The translations under genes and the position numbers were made by a program. DNA of 19,387 nucleotides from Thauera sp. (GTDB taxonomy: Bacteria > Pseudomonadota > Gammaproteobacteria > Burkholderiales > Rhodocyclaceae), in assembly GCA_023150215.1 (NCBI GenBank), contig JAKLLJ010000023.1, forward strand, positions 1 through 19,387, in the 5' to 3' direction. Below are positions 1 to 7,868 of the stretch, piece after piece (within the stretch, counting starts at the first letter, position 1; every line of letters begins with the position of its first letter). The notes below the pieces were generated by a model. It saw nothing but the letters and a program-made list of their open reading frames with translations. It did no database searches and was not told where the DNA came from.

Positions 1-352
1 CCAGCGTCACCATGATGAAATAGATGCCCTTGGTGCGCAGCACGAACAGCCCGACGAAAAAGGCCGCCGCCGCTGCCGCCAGCACCGAGGCCGCCAGCAC
101 CAGCCAGAGGTTGGCCGCCTCGTACTCGGGGGCGACCAGCGCCACCGTGTACGCGGCAATGCCGAAGTAGGCGGCATGGCCCAGGCTCACCAGCCCGGTG
201 AAGCCCACCAGCAGCGCGAGACTCATCGCGAAGATCGCCATCACCAGGATCTTCGCCACCAGCTCGACGTAGAAGCTCGAGCCGACGGCTGGAAACAGCA
301 CCAGCGCAGCCAGCACGGCGAGCTTGAACAACAGGACGACAGTGGAATTCAT
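1..352 (-). CDS. livM: Branched-chain/aromatic-acid ABC transporter permease, LivM type (partial, C-terminus outside window)
   Basis: The frame opens at an ATG (complement of 350-352) and runs off the left edge, so only about the first 117 residues are visible. They begin MNSTVVLLFKLAVLAAL and contain hydrophobic segments plus the family-typical stretch GFTGLVSLGHAAYFGIAAYTVAL, diagnostic of LivM-type inner-membrane permeases of the HAAT family. LivM pairs with LivH to form the membrane channel of a branched-chain-type ABC importer. The start lies 6 bp beyond the livH stop, so the two genes are clearly co-transcribed. Given the upstream benzoate-CoA ligase, the likely cargo is benzoate or another aromatic acid rather than leucine; that is inferred from context. 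The ATPase genes livG/livF are expected beyond the left edge. Confidence 0.9.
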   Translation of the reverse strand, partial: MNSTVVLLFKLAVLAALVLFPAVGSSFYVELVAKILVMAIFAMSLALLVGFTGLVSLGHAAYFGIAAYTVALVAPEYEAANLWLVLAASVLAAAAAAFFVGLFVLRTKGIYFIMVTL

Positions 353-358
353 GGTGCC

Positions 359-1225
359 TCACCCTTTCCTGAAGATGCCTTCGGGGCGCCACAGCAGCAC
401 GACCGCCATCAGCAGATAGACCGTCAGTCCCGCCAGCTCGGGCAGCAGCACCTTGCCGAAGGTATCGGCGAAGCCGACCAGCAGCGCGGCGACCAGCGCC
501 CCCCACACCGAGCCGATGCCGCCGATCACCACGATCACGAAGGAGATGATCAGCACGCTGCCGCCCATCCCCGGATACACCGACGAGATCGGCGCGGCGA
601 GCATGCCGGCGAGCGCGGCGAGCGCGACGCCGAGGGCGAACACAGTGCGATAGAGCATGTCGATGTTCACCCCGAGCGACTGCACCATCTCGCGGTTGAA
701 TGAGCCCGCCCGGATCATCATGCCCAGCCGGGTGCGCTGCATCAGCCACCACAGCCCGATCGCGAGCGCAACGCAGACGACCGAGATCACCAGCCGGTAG
801 ACCGGGTAGGACAGCGTGTCCGACAGCGGGATCGACGCCGAGAACAGCGCCGGAATCGCCACGCCGTGCACGTCGTCGCCCACGGTGAGGCTGCGCACTT
901 CCTCGAAGATCAGGATCAGCCCGTAGGTGAGCAGCACCTGCTGCAGGTGATCACGCTTGTACAGATGCACGAACAGCAGCTTTTCGAGCAATGCGCCGAA
1001 GCCGAATGCGAGCGGGATGCCGAGCACGATCGCCAGCATCAGGTTGCCGGTCAGGCTGCTGAGCGCGAAGGCGAGGTAGGCGCCGAGCATGTAGAAGCTG
1101 CCGTGCGCCAGGTTGATGATGCCCATGATGCCGAACACCAGGGTCAGGCCGCTCGCCACCAGGAAGAGCAGCAGCCCGTACTGGAGCGCGTTCAGGATCT
1201 GGATCAGGAACGAGGTGAAATCCAT
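359..1225 (-). CDS. livH: Branched-chain/aromatic-acid ABC transporter permease, LivH type
   Basis: This 288-residue protein is full length for LivH. It is almost wholly hydrophobic, with about eight membrane segments. The N-terminal stretch LVFGIMGIINLAHGSFYMLGAYLAF and the central AAPISSVYPGMGGSVLIISFVIVVIGGIGSVWGALVAALLVG are characteristic of BPD_transp_2 permeases of the HAAT importer family. It ends RPEGIFRKG, a typical LivH tail. A strong purine-rich ribosome site (GGGAGGGAAGGG) sits 7 nt before the ATG. It follows the substrate-binding protein gene by 116 bp and precedes livM by 6 bp on the same strand. The role is inner-membrane channel subunit. An aromatic-acid substrate is inferred from linkage to benzoate-CoA ligase and boxR, not visible in the permease itself. 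Confidence 0.93.
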   Translation of the reverse strand: MDFTSFLIQILNALQYGLLLFLVASGLTLVFGIMGIINLAHGSFYMLGAYLAFALSSLTGNLMLAIVLGIPLAFGFGALLEKLLFVHLYKRDHLQQVLLTYGLILIFEEVRSLTVGDDVHGVAIPALFSASIPLSDTLSYPVYRLVISVVCVALAIGLWWLMQRTRLGMMIRAGSFNREMVQSLGVNIDMLYRTVFALGVALAALAGMLAAPISSVYPGMGGSVLIISFVIVVIGGIGSVWGALVAALLVGFADTFGKVLLPELAGLTVYLLMAVVLLWRPEGIFRKG

Positions 1226-1341
1226 GGTTGAACCCTTCCCTCCCGGGCATGCACGGCACGCCGGGATATGGTGGACAGACGGGTAAACTGGGGCCGCAGC
1301 GCAGGGCGGCCGGGCTCACGCCCGCCACCCGCGTGCCAGGA

Positions 1342-2529
1342 TCACTTCATCATCTTGCAGCCGCGCGCCGGGTCGGCAAGCTTGGGTGCAGCGATGCCGA
1401 CGACCTTGTTCTGGCTACCCTCGGCCTTGCGCAGGTAGATGTCCTGCACCGGGTTGTTGGCCTTGGACAGCGTGAATGCGCCGCGCGGGCTGTCGATGGT
1501 GGCGGCGCTCATTGCCTTCATCACCGCGTCCTTGTCGAAGGCGCCGGCCGGCGCCCCGGCAAGGCCAGCGGCCAGCAGTTGCGCAGCGTCGTAGCCCTGC
1601 ACCGCGTAGACGTCGGGCTGCGCCTTGTAGGCGGTGGCGTAGCCGCTGCGGAAAGTTTTTTCCTTCGCGTTGTCCAGGCCGTCGGCGTAGTGCAGCGTGG
1701 TCATCACCCCCTCGCCGGCGCCCCCCATGGCATCGAGCGTGCCGTCGGTGAGGAAGCCCGAGCCGTAGAGCGGAAAGCTCGTCTTGAGACCGGCGGCTTC
1801 GTAGTCCTTGACGAACTTGGCTGCGCCCGCGCCCGCGAAGAACACGAACACCGCATCCGGCTTGAGATTCGCGATCTCGGTCAGGAAGGGCTGGAACTCG
1901 ACGTTCGGGAAGGGCAGGAAGAGCTCCTTGACGACCTTGCCGCCGCCCTGCTCGAAGGCCTCCCGGAAGCCCGCCACCGACTGCTCGCCGAAGGAATACT
2001 TCCAGCTCACCGTGACCACGTTCTTGTGGCCACGCTCGGCCACCACCTTGCCCATCGCATAGGCCGGCTGCCAGGCCGAGAACGAGGTGCGGAACACATT
2101 GGGGGCACAGAGCGGACCGGTGAGTTCGTCGGCGCCGGCGTTGGGGATGATCATCAGGGTCTTCGAGTCGCGCGCGACCTTGGCCATCGCCAGCGCGACC
2201 CCCGAGTGCACCGTACCGACCAGCACATCGACGCTGTCGCGCTTGACCAGCTTGTTGGCATTCTCGGTGGCCTTGGCGGGATCCGACTCGTCATCGACGA
2301 CGAAGTACTCCACCTCGCGCCCGCCCAGCTTGCCGCCCTGCTCCGCCACGAACTGCTTGAAGCCGTTGGTGATCGCGTTGCCGAGCGAAGCATAGGTGCC
2401 GGTGTAGGGCAACATCATGCCGACCTTGACCTTGTCCGCCGCTTCGGCGGCGCCCTGTGCCAGCAGCATGCCCACGCCAAGCCCGAGCGCACCCACCGTG
2501 AACCGCAGCCGCCTATCCCTGATGACCAT
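1342..2529 (-). CDS. Periplasmic substrate-binding protein of Liv-type ABC transporter (probable benzoate/aromatic-acid binding)
   Basis: This 395-residue protein is of the Peripla_BP_6 (LivJ/LivK-like) fold. I chose the ATG at 2529 because AGGAG lies 6 nt upstream and the protein then opens with a proper signal peptide (MVIRDRRLRFTVGALGLGVG..., cleavage near AEA-A at about residue 25). An upstream in-frame ATG at 2577 would bury that signal. The mature protein starts DKVKVGMMLPYTGTYASLG, the usual first strand of this fold, followed by GLVG-like features such as VDVLVGTVHSGVALAMAKVA. It lies 66 bp downstream of the benzoate-CoA ligase and upstream of livH on the same strand. Such binding proteins in benzoate clusters of Azoarcus and Thauera are thought to capture aromatic acids; specificity here is inferred. 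Confidence 0.9.
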   Translation of the reverse strand: MVIRDRRLRFTVGALGLGVGMLLAQGAAEAADKVKVGMMLPYTGTYASLGNAITNGFKQFVAEQGGKLGGREVEYFVVDDESDPAKATENANKLVKRDSVDVLVGTVHSGVALAMAKVARDSKTLMIIPNAGADELTGPLCAPNVFRTSFSAWQPAYAMGKVVAERGHKNVVTVSWKYSFGEQSVAGFREAFEQGGGKVVKELFLPFPNVEFQPFLTEIANLKPDAVFVFFAGAGAAKFVKDYEAAGLKTSFPLYGSGFLTDGTLDAMGGAGEGVMTTLHYADGLDNAKEKTFRSGYATAYKAQPDVYAVQGYDAAQLLAAGLAGAPAGAFDKDAVMKAMSAATIDSPRGAFTLSKANNPVQDIYLRKAEGSQNKVVGIAAPKLADPARGCKMMK

Positions 2530-2595
2530 GTTCGTCTCCTCGTTGTAGTGATGTGAACACGCGCAGCGGTGCGTCAAGCACCGCCACGGATACCG

Positions 2596-4182
2596 CTAAA
2601 GCGCACGCAGCTTGAAGCGCTGGATCTTGCCGGTGGCCGTCTTGGGCAGGTCCTCGACGAACTCGATCCAGCGCGGGTACTTGTACGGTGCGAGCCGGCT
2701 CTTGACGTGCGCCTGCAAGGCCTGGCGCATCGTCTCGCCCGGGCCGTAGCCCGGCTTGAGCACGACGAAGGCCTTGGGCTTGATCAGGCGATCATCGTCC
2801 TCGATGCCAACCACCGCCGCCTCGAGCACCGCCTCGTGGGTGATCAGCGTGGACTCGACCTCGATCGGCGACACATAGATGCCGCTGACCTTCAGCATGT
2901 CGTCGCTGCGCCCCGAGTAAACATAGTAGCCAGCGGCGTTGCGGTAATACTTGTCCCCGCTGCGCGTCCAGCCATCGAGAAAGGTGGCGGCGCTCTTCTC
3001 GGGCTGGTTCCAGTACTGCACGGCCGAACTCGGGCCGGAGATCTGCAACTCACCCGGCTCGTCCGCCCCGTTGAGCTCGTTGCCCGCCTCGTCGACCAGG
3101 CGTACCCGGTAGCCGGGCACCGGCGTGCCGCTGGTACCGTACTGCACGTCGCCCGCACGGTTGGACAAAAAGATGTGCAGCATCTCGGTGGAGCCGATGC
3201 CGTCGAGGATATCCACCCCGATGCGCTCCTTCCAGCGCCGCCCCACGCCTTCGGGAAGCGCCTCCCCGGCCGAAGTACAGCTGCGCAAGCGCGTCAGGTC
3301 GGCGGCGACCGGACACTCCGGATGCGCGAGCATGCCCGCGTAGAGGGTGGGCACGCCGTAGAAGATGTGGGGCTGATGGTCGCGCAGGCGCTTGAACACC
3401 GCGTCGGGTGTAGGCCGCTCGGCCATCAGCACCGCAGTGGCGCCGACCGACAACGGGAAGGTGAGCCCGTTGCCCAGCCCGTAGGCAAAGAACAGCTTGG
3501 CCGCCGAGAACACCACGTCCTGCTCGCGGATGCCGAGCACTTCCTGGCCGTAGAGTTCAGCGGTGTGGATGAGGCTGGAATGGATATGCACCGTGCCCTT
3601 GGGCGCCCCGGTCGAACCCGACGAGTACAGCCAGAAGCAGGGATCATCGGCGCGCGTGCACACCGCGTCGAGGGTATCGGGACGGCCGGCGATCAGGGCA
3701 TCGAGCCCGTCGTCGCCGCTACTGCCCGCGACCACGATGCGCTCCAGCGTCGCTACCCGGCCGAGCAAGGACGCGAAGTTCGGCAGCAGCGCCTGCGACA
3801 CCACCGCCACGCGTGCGCCGCTGTCACCCAGCATGTATTCGTAGTCGCGCTCGGTGAGCAAGGTGTTGACCGCGATCGGCACCACGCCGGCCTTGATGGC
3901 GCCGAGGAACATCGCCGGAAAGTCGATGCCGTCGAGCACGCACATCAGCACGCGGTCGCCGCGACGCAGACCCAGCCCGTCAACGAGCGCATGGCCGCAA
4001 CGGTTGGCACGCGCGGCAAGCTGATCGTAGGTGTGGCGACCGCCATCGTCGATGTAGGCAACCTTGCCGCCACGGCCGGCGGCAAGGTTGCGACCGAGCA
4101 GGTCGTCGGCCGCGTTGTAGGGATCGGGGATGTCGATGCGCGGCGGGCTGCAGCCGTGATCGGCCGTACTCTGGGTATACAT
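2596..4182 (-). CDS. bclA: Benzoate-CoA ligase (AMP-forming)
   Basis: This 528-residue adenylate-forming enzyme activates benzoate with ATP and CoA to benzoyl-CoA, AMP and PPi, the entry step of both the aerobic box and the anaerobic benzoyl-CoA pathways. The P-loop motif YSSGSTGAPKG is at about 186-196, GIGSTEMLHIFLSN forms the A5/acyl-pocket region, YVYSGRSDDMLKVSGIYVSP is the hinge, and the C-terminal PKTATGKIQRFKLRAL holds the catalytic lysine (about K519). The N-terminus (NAADDLLGRNL, NTLLTERDYEYMLGDS) is typical of the benzoate-CoA ligase family. The ATG at 4182 has AAGGAG 8 nt upstream; the in-frame ATG at 4215 lacks a good site. It is first in a minus-strand operon with the transporter and divergent from the boxR-like regulator gene. 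Hydroxylated or halogenated benzoates are possible substrates too. Confidence 0.93.
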   Translation of the reverse strand: MYTQSTADHGCSPPRIDIPDPYNAADDLLGRNLAAGRGGKVAYIDDGGRHTYDQLAARANRCGHALVDGLGLRRGDRVLMCVLDGIDFPAMFLGAIKAGVVPIAVNTLLTERDYEYMLGDSGARVAVVSQALLPNFASLLGRVATLERIVVAGSSGDDGLDALIAGRPDTLDAVCTRADDPCFWLYSSGSTGAPKGTVHIHSSLIHTAELYGQEVLGIREQDVVFSAAKLFFAYGLGNGLTFPLSVGATAVLMAERPTPDAVFKRLRDHQPHIFYGVPTLYAGMLAHPECPVAADLTRLRSCTSAGEALPEGVGRRWKERIGVDILDGIGSTEMLHIFLSNRAGDVQYGTSGTPVPGYRVRLVDEAGNELNGADEPGELQISGPSSAVQYWNQPEKSAATFLDGWTRSGDKYYRNAAGYYVYSGRSDDMLKVSGIYVSPIEVESTLITHEAVLEAAVVGIEDDDRLIKPKAFVVLKPGYGPGETMRQALQAHVKSRLAPYKYPRWIEFVEDLPKTATGKIQRFKLRAL

Positions 4183-4314
4183 GACGCTGTCTCCTTCCTG
4201 GCCTCGAATCGTCACCGCCGGCCCCGCGCCTCTGGTGCGCAGCGGAACGATGAACTTTCGATCTCGTCGCCTGCTCGCTCACGGAAACAGGCTTTGCCGC
4301 GCCTTGCGGCAACA

Positions 4315-4328
4315 TGCACTAAATTGCA
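4315..4328. promoter_or_regulatory. Putative BoxR/BzdR operator O1 (TGCA-N6-TGCA)
   Basis: The sequence is TGCACTAAATTGCA: two TGCA half-sites separated by exactly 6 bp. TGCA-containing repeats are the reported recognition element of BzdR/BoxR regulators (recalled from the Azoarcus literature). It sits about 16-30 nt downstream of the predicted bclA start point. The identical spacing in a second site at 4432-4445 makes chance unlikely. Confidence 0.65.
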
Positions 4329-4350
4329 CTTTCTGTTCGGAACTTGCGAC

Positions 4351-4378
4351 AGAATACCAACAAGGGGCGCAGTGTCAA
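4351..4378 (-). promoter_or_regulatory. Sigma70-type promoter of the bclA-transporter operon
   Basis: On the minus strand a perfect -35 TTGACA (complement of 4373-4378) is followed after 16 bp by TATTCT (complement of 4351-4356), facing bclA. The predicted start point is near 4343-4345, giving a leader of about 160 nt. A TGCA-N6-TGCA site at 4315-4328 lies just downstream of that start, where a bound repressor would block clearance. Confidence 0.7.
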
Positions 4379-4431
4379 GCGGCGTAAACCCGGAAAACGA
4401 ATTGATTCAATACACTAGACAAATTCTAAAC

Positions 4432-4445
4432 TGCAATATATTGCA
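4432..4445. promoter_or_regulatory. Putative BoxR/BzdR operator O2 (palindromic TGCA-N6-TGCA) near the regulator promoter
   Basis: TGCAATATATTGCA is a perfect 14-bp palindrome with the same TGCA-N6-TGCA geometry as the site at 4315-4328. It is further bracketed by ACTAGA (4414-4419) and TCTAGT (4447-4452). A good -10 candidate TATGAT (4454-4459) on the plus strand lies just downstream with a weak -35 (CTGCAA, 4431-4436), so the site would overlap a regulator promoter. The centres of the two operators are 117 bp apart, about eleven helical turns, which would permit looping. Confidence 0.6.
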
Positions 4446-4516
4446 TTCTAGTCTATGATCGATCGCAGACCTAAAGGCATCCCCACCCCACCACCCGCGA
4501 CGACGCCCAGGAGCTG

Positions 4517-4522
4517 TTGACA
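4517..4522 (+). promoter_or_regulatory. Possible second -35 element for the boxR-like gene
   Basis: A perfect TTGACA faces the regulator gene, but the region 16-18 bp downstream (around ACCATA, 4540-4545) is a poor -10 match. It may be an alternative regulator promoter or a chance hexamer; the TATGAT at 4454 is the competing candidate. Confidence 0.3.
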
Positions 4523-4573
4523 CAGGCATTGTTTGCCGCACCATACCGGCGCACCTGAAAAGCAGAATCGGAA

Positions 4574-5503
4574 ATGAACAGCGACAACAACACCCTCGAA
4601 AAACCCGCGCCTCTCGCGCCTGCAACGCCGCCCAACGCTCCTGCAGATGCGCTCAGCGACAGCCATTTCCTGCTTGCCCTCGGCAAACGCGTGCGCGACA
4701 CCCGTGACCGACGCGGCATGACGCGCAAGCAGCTGGCACGCGAAGCCGACGTATCGGAGCGCCATCTCGCCCACCTCGAGGCGGGCGAAGGCAATGTATC
4801 GATCGTGCTGTTGCGCCATATCGGCCATGCGCTCGGGCTGTCGCTGTCGGAATTGCTCGCCAGCGGCGCCGAGGAGTCGGTCGAGCAGCGCCTGGTGCGC
4901 CGCGTCCTGGAACAGTTGCCGCGTCATCGGCTGGAGGACGTCATCTTCCGCCTGATGCGCGACTTCGGTCACGAGGAGGCCGCACGGCGCAGCCGCATCG
5001 CGCTGATCGGCCTGCGCGGCGCCGGCAAGTCCACACTGGGACGGCGGCTGGCTGCCGAACTCGGGTTCCGCTTCGTCGAGTTGGACGCCGAGATCGAGCG
5101 CGACACCGGCATGCCGATGGACGAGATCTTCGCACTCTACGGCCAGACGGGCTATCGCCGCATCGAGCAGCGCTGCCTGCGCCAGGCGCTCGAGAACAGT
5201 TCGCCGCTGGTGCTGGCTGCCAGCGGCGGCATCGTTTCCCAGCCCGACACCTACGACCTGCTGCTCTCGCGGTGTCTGACGATCTGGCTGCGCGCCACCC
5301 CCGAGGAGCACATGCAGCGCGTCACCGCCCAGGGCGACCTGCGGCCGATGGCCGGCAGTGGCGAAGCGATGGAGGACCTGCGCCGCATTCTCGTCGCACG
5401 CGAGCCGCAATACCTGCGCGCCGACCACGTGATCGACACTGCGGGACGCAGCGAGGACGACAGTTTCCAGGCGCTGCGCGCGCTGGCCACCCGCAACGCC
5501 TGA
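4574..5503 (+). CDS. boxR: BoxR/BzdR-family transcriptional regulator (HTH_XRE + shikimate-kinase-like domain)
   Basis: This 309-residue protein has two domains. Residues about 36-93 form an XRE/lambda-repressor helix-turn-helix (LGKRVRDTRDRRGMTRKQLAREADVSERHLAHLEAGEGNVSIVLLRHIGHALGLSLSELL). Residues about 140-305 form a shikimate-kinase-like domain with Walker A GLRGAGKST (146-154) and LDAEIERDTG. This architecture defines BzdR/BoxR, repressors of anaerobic (bzd) or aerobic (box) benzoate degradation that use benzoyl-CoA as inducer; the kinase fold serves ligand binding rather than shikimate phosphorylation. It is transcribed divergently from the benzoate-CoA ligase with two candidate operators between them. 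BoxR and BzdR are close paralogues and cannot be separated firmly by eye; the direct linkage to ligase and Liv transporter resembles box loci. The start has only a weak ribosome site (CGGAA). Confidence 0.88.
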   Translation: MNSDNNTLEKPAPLAPATPPNAPADALSDSHFLLALGKRVRDTRDRRGMTRKQLAREADVSERHLAHLEAGEGNVSIVLLRHIGHALGLSLSELLASGAEESVEQRLVRRVLEQLPRHRLEDVIFRLMRDFGHEEAARRSRIALIGLRGAGKSTLGRRLAAELGFRFVELDAEIERDTGMPMDEIFALYGQTGYRRIEQRCLRQALENSSPLVLAASGGIVSQPDTYDLLLSRCLTIWLRATPEEHMQRVTAQGDLRPMAGSGEAMEDLRRILVAREPQYLRADHVIDTAGRSEDDSFQALRALATRNA

Positions 5504-5518
5504 GCCATCGAGCGCCGC

Positions 5519-5872
5519 TCACTGCAGGGCGAGCGCGGCGAACAATGCGTCCTTGGTGATCGGCTTGATCAACACGCCATCGAAGCCGGCAGCCATGAAG
5601 CCCTCGACGGCGTCCGGCACCGCATGCGCGGTGTAGGCGACGATCCGCAGCGCTCCGCCCGCCGTTGTCGCGCGCACCAGCCTGCAGATTTCGGTGCCCG
5701 ACAGTCCGGGCATGCTCAGATCGAGCAGCATCGCATCAAAGTCGCCACCGGCGACTTTGTCGAGTGCGTCCATGCCGCCTGCGCTCTCGACGGCCTCGCA
5801 GCCGCTGCGCTTCAGCCAGGCGATCGGCAGCAGGCGGTTGATCGGGTTGTCATCGACGACCAGCACTTTCAT
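5519..5872 (-). CDS. Stand-alone response regulator receiver protein
   Basis: This 117-residue CheY-like receiver has no output domain. The acidic pair D7-D8 (VLVVDDNPINR), phospho-acceptor D51 (MLLDLSMPGLSG), conserved Thr in VAYTAHA and Lys in LIKPIT are all present, so it should be phosphorylatable. The ATG at 5872 overlaps the stop of the upstream sensor kinase gene as ATGA, and GGGAG lies 8 nt upstream within the kinase tail; an earlier in-frame start at 5983 would overlap the kinase by over 110 nt and is rejected. The DDNPINR and MPGLSG wording is typical of the receiver of hybrid kinases, so this may be a detached receiver that relays phosphate to another partner. Target unknown. It is convergent with the boxR-like gene, 15 bp away. 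Confidence 0.88.
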   Translation of the reverse strand: MKVLVVDDNPINRLLPIAWLKRSGCEAVESAGGMDALDKVAGGDFDAMLLDLSMPGLSGTEICRLVRATTAGGALRIVAYTAHAVPDAVEGFMAAGFDGVLIKPITKDALFAALALQ

Positions 5873-7620
5873 TGTTCTTTCTCCCTCGGCGCGAGCGGTA
5901 GCACGAAGCTGAACACGCTGCCCTCTCCCGGCCTCGAGCGCACCGCGACCTCGCCCCCCATGAGCTCGGCGAGCTCCCTGCACAGCGCAAGGCCGAGACC
6001 CGTGCCACCATGGCTGCGCGTCTCGAAATCATCGACCTGACGGAAGCGCTCGAAGATCGCTCCCTGCTGATCGGCACGGATACCGCATCCAGTGTCGCTG
6101 ACTTCGAACATGCAAAACCCATCGGCGACCCGCGCCTCGAGCGCCACCCTGCCCGCATCCGTAAATTTGAGCGCGTTGTGCACAAGATTGTTGAGCACCT
6201 GCACCACGCGCGTGCGATCACACTGCAGGCTCACGCCCGCGGGTGCCCGCGAATCCAGCGCCACGCCCTTGGCCTGCGCCACCGGCAGGTAGGTCGCACA
6301 CACCTGTCCGACGATATCGTCGAGCGCCTCGGGCGCAAGCCGGATGCTCATCTGTCCGGCCTCGACCCGTGCCATGTCGAGGATCGAATTGAGCAGTTCG
6401 AGGAGATGCCCGGAGCTGTCGAAGATCACCCTGGCGTAGCCGCGCTGCTCGTCATCCGCCGCCAGCTCCATCAGCAGTTCGGCGTAGCCGATCACGCCGT
6501 TGAGCGGGGTACGCAGCTCGTGCGACACCGAAGCAAGGAACTCCGACTTGAGGCGGTTCGCAGACTCGGCGCGCAGCCGCATCTCATGCAGGCGCATCGA
6601 GATCCGCCGCTGGCGCTGCAGCAGCCACAGCGACAACACGCAGAAAGTGGCGATGATCAGGCTCATGCCCGCGGCGAACACGAAGTAGCCGCGCTTGCGC
6701 GTGCGAAAGTCACTCATCGCCTCGTCCACATCCATTCCCACCAGCACGACCAGCGGCAGGTCGGGCAGCGAACGGTAACTGTTGATGCGCTGGCGACCAT
6801 CGATCGCACTGGTGGCCATGTAATGTCCGGTCGACGACTCGGCGAGGCGGCCGAACAGCGCGGCGCCGCGAATGTTCTGGCCAACGTCGGTCGAATCGCC
6901 CGCCCGCCGCGCACGCACGACGCCGTCGAGGCCGACCAGGGTGACCACGCCGTGGCGCCCGATGTCGACGTCGCTGTAAAAGGTGGTGAAGTAGAAGGGG
7001 TCGAGCGAGATCACCGCCACCCCGCCAAAGCGCCCGTCGGCGTGCTCGATACGGCGGGTGAGCTGGACCGACCACTTGCCGCTGGCGCGCCCGAGCACGG
7101 GCTTGCTGACGAAAAGGGTGCGCGCATCGCCATCGACATGGGCGCGGAAATGCTCACGGTCGGACAGATCGACGCGCTTGAAGCCGGGCAGATTCGACAG
7201 GCTGTAAAGGCCGCTCGCATCGATCACGCCGACCTGGTTGAACAGCGAGCTGACGATCATGCCCTGCTCGACCGCCGACGCGATGTCGAGCGCGTCGCCG
7301 ATCTTCTCATACTGAAATTTCACGAACAGCAGGGCCTGGTCAACGCTCCCGAGCGTGCGCACCGTGTGCTCTTCGAAGACGCGGGCAAGATTCATCGTTC
7401 GCCGCTCGATGCTGGCGAGCTCGGCGCGCTCCTCGGCAGCCACCTTGAACACGACCGCAATCCACAGCGCGACCACGAGGACCAGCGCCAGCGCGACGAT
7501 CACCACCAGCGGCCAGCGCGAAGCCTCTACACCCCCGACATCCAACGCAGCGCCCTCATGGGCCGACACCCGCGACGCGGCATGCTCTTGCTGCATTCCT
7601 TCGGCCCTGCTCCGCTCCAT
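5869..7620 (-). CDS. Membrane sensor histidine kinase with periplasmic Cache-type domain
   Basis: This 583-residue kinase has TM1 at about 36-58, a periplasmic double-Cache-like sensor at about 65-300 (ERRTMNLARVFEEHTVRTLGSVDQALLFVK, then FKRVDLSDREHFRAHVDG and YRSLPDLPLVVLVGMD), TM2 at about 311-334, HisKA with phospho-acceptor H367 (SVSHELRTPLNGVIGYAELL) and HATPase_c with the N box NALKFTDAG (482), G1 DTGCGI (509), F box FERFRQVDD and G2 GGTGLGLAL (538-546). All catalytic motifs are intact. Cache domains of this kind usually sense small periplasmic ligands such as carboxylates or amino acids; the ligand here is unknown. It has no receiver of its own, but the next gene, overlapping by 4 nt, encodes one. 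A GAGGG ribosome site precedes the ATG at 7620; an internal ATG eight codons later is a less likely start. Confidence 0.92.
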   Translation of the reverse strand: MERSRAEGMQQEHAASRVSAHEGAALDVGGVEASRWPLVVIVALALVLVVALWIAVVFKVAAEERAELASIERRTMNLARVFEEHTVRTLGSVDQALLFVKFQYEKIGDALDIASAVEQGMIVSSLFNQVGVIDASGLYSLSNLPGFKRVDLSDREHFRAHVDGDARTLFVSKPVLGRASGKWSVQLTRRIEHADGRFGGVAVISLDPFYFTTFYSDVDIGRHGVVTLVGLDGVVRARRAGDSTDVGQNIRGAALFGRLAESSTGHYMATSAIDGRQRINSYRSLPDLPLVVLVGMDVDEAMSDFRTRKRGYFVFAAGMSLIIATFCVLSLWLLQRQRRISMRLHEMRLRAESANRLKSEFLASVSHELRTPLNGVIGYAELLMELAADDEQRGYARVIFDSSGHLLELLNSILDMARVEAGQMSIRLAPEALDDIVGQVCATYLPVAQAKGVALDSRAPAGVSLQCDRTRVVQVLNNLVHNALKFTDAGRVALEARVADGFCMFEVSDTGCGIRADQQGAIFERFRQVDDFETRSHGGTGLGLALCRELAELMGGEVAVRSRPGEGSVFSFVLPLAPREKEQ

Positions 7621-7868
7621 CGCACCCTCGGCGTTCGATCACGCAGCGGATGCTAAGGCCTCGAACCCGGAGGAAGCGTGACTTACTGCACAATTATCTT
7701 ATTTTGATTTTTTAGTATTTCAGATGATTTTTTTATTGTGTGCAGGTAAAAAAACGCATTTTCACCTTGGTCGAACTGGCAGCAGCATTCAACTCGACCC
7801 TCGCAAGCGCCGTGGGGAACAGGCCATCTGGATACGAGATGAGCACGATGGCCGTGCAGCCTAAACGC
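7621..7868. other. Intergenic region with an AT-rich island and a doubtful 49-codon frame
   Basis: Between the sensor kinase start and the tRNA-fMet terminator lies a strikingly AT-rich stretch (about 7688-7760) in otherwise GC-rich DNA. It is bracketed by CTGCACAAT (7686-7694) and the near inverted copy ATTGTGTGCAG (7736-7746). A plus-strand frame starting GTG at 7740 and ending at 7889 would encode a basic-tailed 49-residue peptide (...AVQPKRKKANHR), but it lacks a ribosome site and its end lies inside the terminator hairpin, so I do not call it a gene. The minus-strand frame 7683-7883 also lacks support. Confidence 0.4.

Noticed and set aside
1228..2556. Long plus-strand open frame (442 codons) opposite the substrate-binding protein
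   Set aside because: It is the antisense shadow of a GC-rich gene: rich in Arg, Gly, Ala and His, no ribosome site, no domain; the minus strand encodes a clear transporter protein.
2569..4458. 629-codon plus-strand frame opposite the benzoate-CoA ligase
   Set aside because: No motif, His/Arg/Ala-rich composition, and it covers the well-defined ligase and the regulatory region; an antisense shadow.
6010..7656. 548-codon plus-strand frame opposite the sensor kinase
   Set aside because: Antisense shadow of an intact histidine kinase with all catalytic boxes.
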